Below, piece by piece: positions 37,601 to 47,829 of a stretch of DNA of 64,000 nt. Both the position numbers and the translations under genes were made by a program. Within the stretch, counting starts at the first letter, position 1. The number at the start of each line of letters is the position of its first letter. This DNA comes from Synaphobranchus kaupii (taxonomy: Eukaryota > Chordata > Actinopteri > Anguilliformes > Synaphobranchidae), in NCBI GenBank assembly GCA_029718625.1, contig CM056380.1, positions 18,447,923 through 18,511,922 on the forward strand, given 5' to 3'. The notes below the pieces were generated by a model. That model did not search any database. It had not been told where the DNA came from and was given only the letters and a program-made list of their open reading frames with translations.

Positions 37601-38126
37601 TCTCCAGGGGTCAGAGTCCCTAACAGGGCAGTAAGATCTCTCCAGGGGTCAGAGCCCCTGACAGGGCAGTAAGATCTCTCCAGGGGTCAGAGTCCCTAAC
37701 AGGGCAGTAAGATCTCTCCAGGGGTCAGAGTCCCTAACAGAGCAGTAAGATCCTTCCAAGGGTCAGAGTCCCTAACAGGGCAGTAAGATCCTTCCAAGGG
37801 TCAGAGTCCCTAAGAGGGCAGTAAGATGTCTCCAAGGGTCAGAGCTCCTGGTGTAGCACCCTTTACGTGTCTAAGATGTATTTTCTTTTTTCTTGTGCGC
37901 TGCTTGTCTGTGAAGGATACAGTTCAACAGGGCAGGGCAACAGTGAAGGATGTTGTACAGAAAACAAAGAAATAATCTCTGAAAAAGCACAGTATGTATG
38001 GAAGCCGTTTAAGTCGCTATAGATGCAGGTGTCTGTCAAGTACATAAATAAGGGAATAATGTATTTTTTGCTATTTTTGTGAAAAGTGATAGATGGTTTA
38101 TCATTGCTGTCAGGTTTGCAGAAAAG

Positions 38127-39372
38127 ACAGCAGCTCTGTAGTATATTTCTGTAAAAGCAGCTCTGTAGTATATTTCTGTAAAAGCAGCTCTGTAGTATAT
38201 TTATGTAAAAGCAGCTCTGCAGTATATTTATGCAAAAAAGCAGCTCTGTAGTATATTTCTGTAAAAGCAGCTCTCAGTATATTTCTGTCAAAGCAGCTCT
38301 GCGGTATATTTCTGTAAAAGCAGCTCTGTAGTATATTTCTGTAAAAGCAGCTCTCAGTATATTTCTGTCAAAGCAGCTCTGTAGTATATTTCTGTTAAAG
38401 CAGCTCCGCGGTATATTTCTGTAAAAGCAGCACTGAAGTATATTTCTGTAAACGCAGCTCTGAAGTATATTTCTGTAAACGCAGCTCTGAAGTATATTTC
38501 TGTAAAAGCAGCTCTGTAGTATATCAATGTAAAAGTAGCTCTGCTGTATATTTCTGTAAAAGCAGATCTGTGGTATATTTCTGTAAAAGCAGCTCTGTGG
38601 TATATTTCTGTAAAAGCAGCTCTGTAGTATATTAATGTAAAAGTAGCTCTGCTGTATATTTCTGTAAATGCAGCTCAGCGGTATATTTCTGTAACAGCAG
38701 CTCTGCTGTATATTTCTGTAAAAGCAGCTCTGTAGTATATTTATGTAAAAGCAGCTCTGCAGTATATTTATGCAAAAAAGTAGCTCTGTAGTATATTTCT
38801 GTAAAAGCAGCTCTCAGTATATTTCTGTCAAAGCAGCTCTGCGGTATATTTCTGTCAAAGCAGCTCTGCGGTATATTTCTGTAAAAGCAGCTCTGTGGTA
38901 TATTTCTGTAAAAGCAGCTCTGTAGTATATTTCTGTTAAAGCAGCTCTGCGGTATATTTCTGTAAAAGCAGCTCTGTAGTATATTTCTGTAAAAGCAGCA
39001 CTGAAGTATATTTCTGTAAACGCAGCTCTGAAGTATATTTCTGTAAAAGTAGCTCTGCTGTATATTTCTGTAAATGCAGCTCAGCGGTATATTTCTGAAA
39101 AGCAGCTCTGCTGTATATTTCTGTAAAAGCAGCTATGTGATCTATTTCTGTAAAAGCAGCTCTGTGGTATATTTCTGTAAAAGCAGCTCTGTAGTATATT
39201 AATGTAAAAGTAGCTCTGCTGTATATTTCTGTAAAAGCAGCTCTGCTGTATATTTCTGTAAAAGCAGCTCTGTGGTATATTTCTGTAAAAGCAGCTCTGC
39301 AGTATATTTCTGTAAAAGCAGCTCTGCGGTATATTTCTGTAAAAGCAGCTCTGCGGTATATTTCTGTAAACA
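38127..39372. repeat. 27-bp minisatellite array, about 46 copies
   Basis: Units of 27 bp containing GCAGCTCTG followed by TAGTATATTTCTGTAAAA, with recurrent GCGG, CTG and TCAAAG variants. A block near 38161-38290 recurs at 38701-38830, so a 540-bp (20-unit) higher-order period is present. Because 27 is a multiple of three, minus-strand reading gives nine-residue repeats without stops (38936-39406); this is best explained as a consequence of unit length. Confidence 0.93.
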
Positions 39373-39650
39373 CACACGTGGCTCTGCAGCATGTACATAT
39401 GCACATGCATGTATATGTCAGCTATACCCTAGTTGAAATGACAGATAAGCCTGACAGTTAAGCGATTCCACTCTTAGGACCTCTTAGGACCATAAGACAG
39501 TTTTCTCTACAAAGTGGCCAAGTGGGACAGCACTCACAAAAGCGGAATCATGGTAGTTAAAGTAAATGTTCCCCTGGGTGCTGCTAAAATCAGTTAATCA
39601 TATCGAGTTACTGACCTGGATAAATTCAGCTTGAGCAAGTAAAACGAAAA

Positions 39651-39797
<147 letters not shown>

Positions 39798-39926
39798 TTC
39801 TTCCTACATGTCTATATTTGTGGATATACCTCCCGGGAATAATTGTCACAGAAAATACACCAAAGACACCTGACGCATCCTTGCACAGCCTCCCCAGGGA
39901 AATCATTACAAAGTGCAGGATTTAAG

Positions 39927-40169
39927 TTTAACACGGTGATGACACACCAGCTGAAGTCATCTCAAAAGCATCTGCAGCTCCACACGTTTAACACGGTGAT
40001 GACACACCAGCTGAAGCCGGTCTCAAAAGCATCTGCAGCTCCACACGTTTAACACGGTGATGACACACCAGCTGAAGCCATCTCAAAAGCATCTGCAGCT
40101 CCACACGTTTAACACGGTGATCACACACCCGCTGAAGCTGGTCTCAAAAGCATCTGCAGCTTCCACACG
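39927..40169. repeat. Four tandem copies of a 60-62 bp unit
   Basis: Each copy starts GTTTAACACGGTGATGACAC or a close variant and ends CATCTGCAGCTCCACAC. Copies alternate between CATCTC and CGGTCTC/TGGTCTC forms, a possible two-unit higher-order pattern. Confidence 0.9.
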
Positions 40170-41790
40170 TTCTTCTCTTTGTCCTTCCAGGTACAGTACT
40201 GCACGAGAGCTTCTGCGTAAATCTCTGCAGGGAGAGCCAAGCTTCTGGGACTTTCTCCGCACTCCCTGCTGAGTTTCAAACGGGAGGCAAATTCTCGGCC
40301 AACAGTGCCAGAGCCGGTACGATCCTTCCCAGAATTCCTCAGAGAGAGGGGATACCAGATGAAGTCCAGTTGAGGTGGCTATGCTCACTGGGCAGTGATA
40401 TGTGTTAAACCAGTGACGCCTTTATTTTAATAAAGAATTAGCCCTGATAGGGGACAGGAATCACTGTCATCAGACAGACAAATGGACACGGAGGAATGTG
40501 GCTCTTGTCAGGGACGTTTCGTCAAAAATGCACGGAACGCTGTGAGGTGCTGTCTGACAACTGCCAACACATTCAAATGACAGCGATAGTTTTGCTGAAC
40601 TGGAAGGCACAGATGCTCTCTCTCAAATTTCTTTTTAAAAAAATGTTTGATTTGCATGACAAAAGAACTTGCGGTCTCTCACACTCTCCCTCTGTCTTTT
40701 TCCATCTCTATCTCTCCCTCTCCATCCGTAACCCCCCCCCCCCCCCGCCCACAGCACCCACAGGCACGACACCACCCGGGTAGGGCATGACTGTCCCAGT
40801 TACTGCTAGATCATTTTTATTTCCTTTTTAAAACACCCACGTCGGAACGGCGCAGCTTTCACCTAAACCTCATTTACACCTCTGACCTAATTAAACAACA
40901 CTGAACCTGCGGTAGCTCTCCACTGTCCGCCCAATCCAGTAATTCATCCGCTAACGTCAGTTGGGGCACGAACACAGACGGTCCCGGTGGCACCACACTC
41001 AATAAAGTGCAGTCAGTCTTTCTTACTGGGTCTCCTCTTTTGGCTCGATTCATTTCCTCTCATTTGAGAGAGTTGGCAGGATCCTCCCGGGCGGCGCTGC
41101 CTTTGCCATGTCTGTTACGCAAATGGATTTGAACACAGTAAGCGACTTGTTCAAAATGCGGACATATACGCGAGCGAGATTTCTACGTGCACAAACCACA
41201 CAGCTGCCGATACATCGGACCCAGCGGTGTGCGAGCTTCTCAGCGAAGTGCATTCGGTTCTAATGCGACACTTCCCTAACTATTTCAGAAGTCATATAAA
41301 AAATAAAAAAAGTTAAATAACAAAAAATGCCCCATCCACGTGCGGGGGGGGGGGGGGGCCCGTAGGCAACGTGAGTGACTGGCAAAGCAACTCACAACGG
41401 CGGCCTCTCTTTCAGGGGACGGATTATACAATTGGCAGGCTTGGCAGCTGCGCAAGCCCTGGAGGCAATGCGCTTTTTGCATAACAGCGACTTATTTTCA
41501 CGATAAAGACGGGCGCCGTTTTCTCAGGGAGATAACCGGGACTGCAGGAAAGGCGGGGGGGGGGGGCATGCTTTTAGCCTCTGTGTGACAGAAAATGGGA
41601 AGGGGGTTTATTAGAGTTAACAGTGACTCGAGCGCTGGGGAGGGATGGCTTCCGTTGCGAAAGGAGGGCCTGGATCGTGGCCGCAGCCGCAGTGTGTTTA
41701 ATGTGCTGGAGCTAAGGCTGTGTTCTCCCCGATTCCGGCGATTCTGGTGCCTCAGCTTGACGCATTCTGTTTATTTCCATATGTAGAGCA
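40170..41790. other. Gene-free stretch with several poly-G/C runs
   Basis: No exon recognised. Contains C15 at 40732-40746, G15 at 41344-41358 and G12 at 41555-41566, and a moderately CpG-rich part around 41080-41270. Open frames here are short and lack known domains. Confidence 0.5.
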
Positions 41791-41960
41791 GGGGGGTATA
41801 CTATAAATCAGGATTACTGAGTTAACTGGATAACTGCACTGAGTAAAACCTGGAACAGCTCTTTTTACTTCAGTCCATGTTCCTGATTTGGGAGGGTTCC
41901 GGGTTTTACTCAGTGCAGTTATCCAGCTAACTCAGATATCCTGCTTCGTAGTATACCCCC
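41791..41960. mobile_element. Foldback MITE-like element, about 170 bp
   Basis: Arms 41792-41856 and 41896-41960 are reverse complements at roughly 58 of 65 positions. The element starts GGGGGTATACTA and ends with GTATACCCCC, and both arms contain GGATAACTGCACTGAGTAAA or its complement. Only about 40 bp lie between the arms. No coding capacity and no clear target duplication. The family is not identified. Confidence 0.8.
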
Positions 41961-42577
41961 ACAGAAGTATATACCCCCCAGGAGATGGGGTCGCGTGGTG
42001 CATGATGGATGCGGCCCGGCAAGTGGTGCGGTTTGCCGGTTCTGCATTTTCTTAAAGTAGACTCCACCTTTCCTCTATGCAAATGAATCTGTCTAGACAC
42101 AGCTCGCCTGGCTCACAAAACTCAAATCAAACTGTCAAACTAGGTGTCACAGATGAAATATGAATCAAGATTCAACAACTGCCCATCTTTCCCCTCATAT
42201 GTTTTAAGAAACATATTTTTGCTCTCTAAATCACAATTGGTAGGTATGTAGCTATCTCTAGCTAGGTGATCACCGACCTAGATAGCACTATTTAGCAGGC
42301 AAATATTCTAACTGACATACTAGTAGGCTAATTGTACATACATAAGCACAACTGAATCCTCACAGTGCATTCAAAGTAATCGGTTAGTGTCAATAATAAA
42401 TAAATCCAACATTTACACGATATGAAATTAATTTAATTTAACGTGGCTTTATCATCTCACAAGCTAGCTTTATTTGGGTACCTAACTAGCTAACACTATT
42501 TAAATCACAACTGCTAGGTCCATAGTTAGCTAGGTAGTTAGCTCTACCTACGTAGATATTTCCCAGGCTAATATAGG
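41961..42577. other. AT-rich spacer
   Basis: No gene or repeat recognised apart from repeated short CTAGCTAGGT/AGCTAGG motifs around 42250-42550. Confidence 0.5.
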
Positions 42578-43156
42578 GTAATGTGCACTGGGGGTCAGTG
42601 CAATGCTGTGTTGGGGGTCAGTGTAATGCTGTGCTGGGGGTCAGTGTAATGCTGTGCTGGGGGTCAGTGTAATGCTGTGCTGGGGGTCAGTGTAATGCTG
42701 TGCTAGGGGTCAGTGTAATGTTGTTCTGGGGGTCAGTGTAATGTGTGCAGGGGGTCAGTGTAATGCTGTGCTGGGGGTCAGTGTATTGTGTGCAGGGGAT
42801 CAGTGTAATGCTGTGTTGGGGGTCAGTGTAATGCTGTGCTGGGGGTCCGTGTAATGCTGTGCTGGGGGGTCAGTGTAATGCTGTGCTGGGGGTCAGTGTA
42901 ATGCTGTGCTGGGGGTCATTGTAACGCTGTGCAGGGGGTCAGTGTAATGCTGTGCTGGGGGTCAGTGTAATGCTGTGCTGGGGGTCAGTGTAATGCTGCG
43001 CTGGAGGTCAGTGTAATGCTGTGCTGGGGGTCAGTGTAATGCTGTGCTGGGGGGTCAGTGTAACGCTGTCCTGGAGGTCAGTGTAAGGCTGTGCTGGGGG
43101 TCAGTGTAATGCTGTTCTGGAGGTCAGTGTAATGCTGTAATGGGGGTCAGTGTAGT
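42578..43156. repeat. 23-bp minisatellite array, about 25 copies
   Basis: Unit contains GGGGGTCAGTGTAATG and CTGTGCT. Variants include shortened GTGTGCAG copies (near 42740 and 42790) and CTGGAGG forms in the last third. Confidence 0.93.
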
Positions 43157-44837
43157 AAATAATGTAATAAACATGTAATAAACCAGTGTCATCCCATTCC
43201 CTTTAAAAGCAACCTGCGTTTGCATCTTGGCGGATTGCTAATATAATGGTGGATTTAATAAGACTGCAAAAAGAACGCAAGATTAAAGTGTGTGAGCAAG
43301 GAATATATGGATCAATATGAGAATAAATATTATTCGGACTAACCATTATGGCGTGTTTCGATATCATCGTAAACATCAGGGTTTAACAACGGCATGGGTT
43401 CCCGGTAATTCCCTATCAAACTATTTCCCGTTTCCCAGAAATAGAAAACAGGAAATATTTTCCATTAGCTTACACCAGTGCTGTTATTTTACAAAATATA
43501 CATGGTTTAATTTTGTTATAGCACAGCAACAGCTCAGCATAAGATACAAGAATATGGCTTCCATCTCATCTTAGAAAAAGGCAAATTCACCTGCTTGTTT
43601 AACAAATTTCATTTGATTATACAATGAAGCATTGTCAAACATCAATTCCTTCAGGCTCACAGCAGACAGATCACAGGAAATTCATTTCGGCTCGTGAAGT
43701 TCAAGCTTCATCCAAGGTTCATATTACATACTTTCTAATATTGATTAATAGCATAAATAGCGTTCTTTTGCCTTAATTGTAACACTAAATACTCTAAAGC
43801 TGTCAGGTTGGGAATCCATAGGTTTAGCATATTTTCCTTTGTTTTATATTGTGCTGCTTATGGAAATATGACCGACGCATTTTTACTGGCAGCTTAATGC
43901 CTTAAAACAAGCCCACATTCCCGCGAGAGCTAGAAAATGTTTTATTTGGGGAAAAATATTAATCTTCATTTCACAATGTAATCTTGATATTTGTATGCAT
44001 GTTTGTGCACGCCCCTGTGTGTGTAACAGACAGGAGGGTTTACACGCGTAGTGCAAACACCTATGTAGACACATATTACTATCTTAATATTGTGCAGTTA
44101 AAATAACATTGAAACAACTGCGACATGATTTTAGACCAGGTTTGTGGTGGTTTTAGCGCAAGCGCTTTCTGCTGCCTAAAGATAGCAATACGCCAAAAAT
44201 AATCCTGGCCACTCCTCATCTTAAGACCAACACGCCCAGTTCACTTCCTATGGGCGCAAGTTCACTTGCTATTTAATGTAAGCCATTGTGCACTGGACGA
44301 TAAAATGACAACTGCGTCGTTCTGAAACTAGCAAAGACACTTGCATTTGGGTTACCGCTGCTTAGCGTCGGGTGTAAGATAAAGCCCATTGACTTGACTG
44401 GCCCACGTGTGCAAGTCGATGTGGCTTGGGAAAACCAGGGTCAGTAGTCAGACCAATGGCAGAAGCACAGGAAATTACATCATCCTCACCTACTTCTATG
44501 GTTTTAAAGCCACAAGTTTGAGTTGAAGGCTAAAAATGTAAAGCTAATTACTTGAGTTACATAAAATGTAATGTTCCATTTACCCCTATCTAACCCCACA
44601 ATTTGTAATTAACATAGAAAATGGAGAGATTGGATTCTTTTAAACTGCTCAGCGTATTTAATTAATCTTCTGATGGTAAAATGACATGATTTCGCCTGTT
44701 ATGATTATTCACAGTTCCATTTTTAAAACCATATCTAATTAAGTCCAATCCGTCTGAGCACAGCCTCCAACAGTGTACAGGTCAAAAAGGCAACCCCCCC
44801 CCCCCATCGTATCTCTCTTCTCTCAATGTGCTGCGTA
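43157..44837. other. Gene-free AT-rich stretch
   Basis: No exon or element end confidently recognised. A C12 run lies at 44794-44805. Open frames at 43317-43574 and 43883-44074 are not recognisable. Confidence 0.5.
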
Positions 44838-44945
44838 TCCCAGAATTTATTTTAGCTGTTCATTTTTCCTTAATGCTTTTCATGTTTATAGGGATTTATT
44901 TACCCTTTAGCTACATTATGTCAGACATAGCTATGCATGCCATGA
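44838..44945 (+). repeat. Second copy of the dispersed repeat at 3719-3827
   Basis: Shares CCCAGAATTT, TGCTTTTCATGTTTA, ACATTATGTCAGA and ATAGCTATGCAT in the same order and orientation with 3719-3827. The terminal CAGGGG motif seen at 3650 is not present here, so this is an internal fragment. Confidence 0.7.
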
Positions 44946-45928
44946 AGAATAAAAGTTCCATGTTCATATTTTACTTATTGTGCTACATTGCAAACAATTA
45001 CATAAAAAGAGGCAACAAGATTTTTTAACGGATCAAATTCAAGACTAGGATGAATCAATAGGCTACTAATTAGGTTGTTGTGTTCACTTGTGTTCAGTTC
45101 TTTAATAATGTTTTCCTTAAACTTATTAATACAAGGCAGGTTTGGTTTGTGCTTTGTCCTTGAATTATTCATTATCTACCAAATTGTTCGTTTTAGTGGC
45201 CATGTGTCCACACTTTCGCCAATTAGGAGCCTATTGATTCTCACCAATATTCATGGCAAAATTATTAGTTTAGGTTAGTTAACATGATTTGAGGGAAATG
45301 TCAAGATTTCATATTATTTAAAATGTATGCTTGTGTTTTATTAAATGCTTTTTTTACATTTTATCATGTGTTTATTTTTATTGGGACACACCTTGGGTTG
45401 TAATTCACTGTTTGAAAATGTAGCCCTACTTTACAAATAGACTCATTAGTCATAAACATATGATTATTTGACTCAGGTCTGGTCTCAATGGGTCCCTGAT
45501 CCCTGTCAGATTCACACTACCCCAAATATGAGCACCTGAATTTCAGCCTCCATGTCCGACAAAAGCCTCCCTCTCATCTCCCAGAGAATGTCCTCCGTCC
45601 TGAACTTTGCGCAACAAAACTACTCATGTTCACCACATTATGTTTTTGTGTCTCATGTTTTTGTGTCTTGAGTTGACCTATCAGTTAAGTTAACCAAATA
45701 TGTGCACAAAATACTATAACACCAAAACGAGCGTAGTCAATATGTCTCTTTCTTCTTGTGACCTGACAGAGACCTATGCTTGGCACACAGTAAACAGTGA
45801 AAGAGTACTCAATGTCTCAATAAGCCAAACTAGGCATATATAAGTATAAACAAACCAAAAACAAAAAACTGGTCAAGGAGATAAAGCCATTAAACCACCC
45901 AAAGAAAACATACAAATTGACAATGTAA
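44946..45928. other. AT-rich sequence upstream of the Ty3 element
   Basis: No gene seen. I looked for a 5' long terminal repeat and a primer-binding site before the gag frame and could not identify either, which implies the retrotransposon is 5'-truncated or that its LTR is too degraded to see. Confidence 0.5.
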
Positions 45929-46762
45929 ATGCCTGGAGAGGTTGCACAAGCACCTACACCTCCCATACCCACTCCACGTACCCTTAAAGAGCCTAAGCTT
46001 CAACTACCGGATCGCTATGGTGGGGAATCTGGAAAATGCCGGCCATTCCTGACCCAGTGCCTGATATTTTTTCAGGCACAGCCCTCTCGTTTTTCCACAC
46101 CAGAATCCCGGGTAGCTTTTATTTTGTCATTGTTAAATGATCAGGCTCTTGCGTGGGTGGACCCTCTTATTTGTGCCAATGCCCCTGTCATTCATGATCC
46201 AGTTCAGCTGTTGAACGAGATGCAACTGGATTTCGACGACAAGGTTTCAAGGGAAGAGGCGGCTAGGAAACTCACCAGCTTGCGCCAAGGCACTAAGACA
46301 GTAGCGGCGTTTTCGATTACGTTTCGAGCGCTAGCCGGGGAGACGGGATGGTCGGACGGCCCTTTAAAATCATTGTTTCTCCAAGCATTATCTAATCCCA
46401 TCAAGGATGCGTTAGCTATGCTAGAACCACCCGCTACTCTAAGTAAATTTATAGCTACTGCTATACGTCTTGATAATCGGATTAGAGAACGTGAAAGTGC
46501 GATTAAAGATCAGCCGTCCCATTTAAGATCCGTGTTATCAAGAGACTTTCCGCCTACTGTGCTCACCTACTCCTCCGTTGATCAGAAGGAGCCCATGCAG
46601 GTGGATGGGCTGTCCCTCCACAAATCTAAGTGGGTGAAATTGCGGAAGCACTGGTGCCATTACTGTAGGCATAAGGGTCATGTAAAGGATCAGTGTCCCA
46701 AGTTGGGGAGGAAACGAGGGGTACTCACTGGGGAAACCGAGATCTCCAGTGAGACAAAATAG
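45929..46762 (+). CDS. Gag-like capsid protein of Ty3/sushi element, 277 aa
   Basis: Structural capsid/nucleocapsid polyprotein that would assemble particles around element RNA. The first half contains LPDRYGGESGKCRPFL and FILSLLNDQALAW, the conserved capsid pattern shared with PEG10/RTL proteins. A single CCHC zinc knuckle (C-x2-C-x4-H-x4-C, starting near residue 243) serves RNA binding. The frame is open from an ATG at 45929 immediately preceded by an in-frame TAA. Related gag proteins usually have a longer N-terminal part, so the start may be truncated. It ends at TAG 46762 and overlaps the protease frame. Whether this is a surviving ORF by chance or a retained one is untested; the decayed pol argues for a dead element. 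Confidence 0.8.
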   Translation: MPGEVAQAPTPPIPTPRTLKEPKLQLPDRYGGESGKCRPFLTQCLIFFQAQPSRFSTPESRVAFILSLLNDQALAWVDPLICANAPVIHDPVQLLNEMQLDFDDKVSREEAARKLTSLRQGTKTVAAFSITFRALAGETGWSDGPLKSLFLQALSNPIKDALAMLEPPATLSKFIATAIRLDNRIRERESAIKDQPSHLRSVLSRDFPPTVLTYSSVDQKEPMQVDGLSLHKSKWVKLRKHWCHYCRHKGHVKDQCPKLGRKRGVLTGETEISSETK

Positions 46763-47090
46763 CACTCGTTCTCGGACCCTTTTACCTGTCCGGCTGCTTT
46801 GGAATGGGCGCTCGGTTGGCGTAGATGCCTTTATTGATTCCGGAGCAGTCGAGTGTTTCATTGAAGCTAAATGGGCTAGGGAATTAGAGATTCCTACTCA
46901 CCGACTCACTAGTTCCCGTCAGGTTACGGCTCTCGATAGTCGCCCCTTGGGCTCCGGGATCATTGAGGAGATAACTGGTCCTTTAATTATGCACATTTCT
47001 CTCCAGGGGCACTCGGAGAATAAAAATTGTTTTAGTGGAATCTCCGTCATATCCACTCGTTCTGGGACATTCATAGCTGAGTTTGCATGA
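46731..47090 (+). pseudogene. Ty3 pol fragment: aspartic protease
   Basis: Frame 0 segment overlapping the end of gag. It carries AFIDSGA with the catalytic Asp codon at 46836-46838, in the usual retroviral-type aspartic protease context (hydrophobic strand, then D-S-G). The frame extends upstream through gag's end to at least 46731, where the heptamer GGGAAAC occurs. It closes at 47090; the next pol portion continues in frame 2. In an intact element this protease would cut Gag and Pol inside the particle. Confidence 0.75.
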
Positions 47091-47617
47091 TCCTCATAGG
47101 GGGCAGAGACAGGGATCCTATTCGCCAGTGGGGTTCCCAGTGTCAAACCCACTGTCGAACCTTCATTTATCCTTCGTCGGGCGGCATACCTGACGGTTCC
47201 GACTTCAGCTCTGATAGTGAGTGGGAGGAGGCGGAGTTTCGCTCTGATCAAGATACTCCCTCCGTCCTCACTGGGAGTGGAGAGCAGAGTCTGTCCTGGG
47301 GTCACTTTGCTGAGGGGGGTTCTTTAGAGGAGGATAACCTTTCTTTTTCTGACTTCGAGTGGGAGACGTCATCTGACGTTCCTTCCGAGACCCCGGAAGT
47401 GGTAGGGTCGCTCGAATTTCGCCTGCCCGCTAATGTACCAGGGGAATATTCTGACCTCGCTGTGGTTTTTAGTAAACAACGCGCCACAACATTACCTCCT
47501 CATAGGCCGTATGACTGCGCGATTGAGTTGTACCCTGGCACAGTCCCTCCCCTGTCGGGTCTGGAATGCACTGCTATGAGGGAGTACATTGAGGAGTCTT
47601 TAGGGGAGTTTCATTGA
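47087..47617 (+). pseudogene. Ty3 pol fragment: acidic linker and start of reverse transcriptase
   Basis: Frame 2 segment of 176 codons. Its first two thirds are acidic and serine-rich (EWEEAEF and DFEWETSSD show a loose internal repeat). The last third, [17 protein letters not shown] then [13 protein letters not shown], is the conserved lead-in to Ty3-type reverse transcriptase. About eight residues appear missing after PGTVPPL relative to related elements, from memory of the family. It ends at a stop created near a 13-bp duplication (47605-47617 repeated at 47618-47630), after which the frame changes. Confidence 0.75.
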
Positions 47618-47829
47618 GGAGTTTCATCAGACCTTCCACTTCACCGGCCGGTGCTGGATTTTTTTTTGTTAAAAAAAAAGACGGAGGTCTGAGGCCCTGT
47701 ATAGATTATAGGGGTCTCAATGATATTACCGTTAAGAACAGATATCCTCTTCCACTCATGAACTCCGCATTTACAGGGGGCGTCGGTCTTTTCCAAACTC
47801 GACCTTCGCAATGCCTACAATCTGGTGCG
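47614..47829 (+). pseudogene. Ty3 pol fragment: N-terminal reverse transcriptase, doubly frameshifted
   Basis: Frame 1 from about 47614 carries [16 protein letters not shown] and [14 protein letters not shown], the fingers region. Homopolymers of T and A at about 47659-47680 lie in this segment. Around 47775-47780 the conserved frame shifts to frame 2 for about 50 bases, which hold motif A (LDLRNAY, catalytic Asp codon 47801-47803). Near 47829 it shifts again to frame 0. No continuous enzyme can be made. Confidence 0.8.

Larger units (their letters stand above)
19970..37851. repeat. 38-bp satellite array, about 470 monomers, with higher-order structure
   Basis: A continuous 17.9-kb head-to-tail array. 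Each 38-bp monomer contains CAGTAAGATCT, then CTCCAAGGGTCAGAGTCCCT and AACAGGG. Recurrent variants are CTCC or CCCC after AGATCT; CCAAGGG or CCATGGG; a 2-bp-shorter GGGTCAGT form (36 bp); CCCCTGAC replacing CCCTAAC; and a 31-bp form in which CAGTAAGAT is replaced by CC, giving GGGCCC. Most monomers keep a BglII site (AGATCT). The 38-bp period is not a multiple of three, and stops recur on the minus strand except where short variants shift phase. Open frames there (up to 105 aa) are therefore by-products. No unique spacers, so not a CRISPR array. Confidence 0.97.

Noticed and set aside
19970..37851. CRISPR array
   Set aside because: 38-bp repeats are within CRISPR size range, but units are directly contiguous with no unique spacers, there are no cas genes, and the surrounding sequence is vertebrate-like.
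39081..39410. Nine-residue repeat proteins (CFYRNIPQS, FTEIYRRAA) on the minus strand
   Set aside because: A 27-bp tandem unit stays in phase automatically. No flanking coding sequence or signal of selection.
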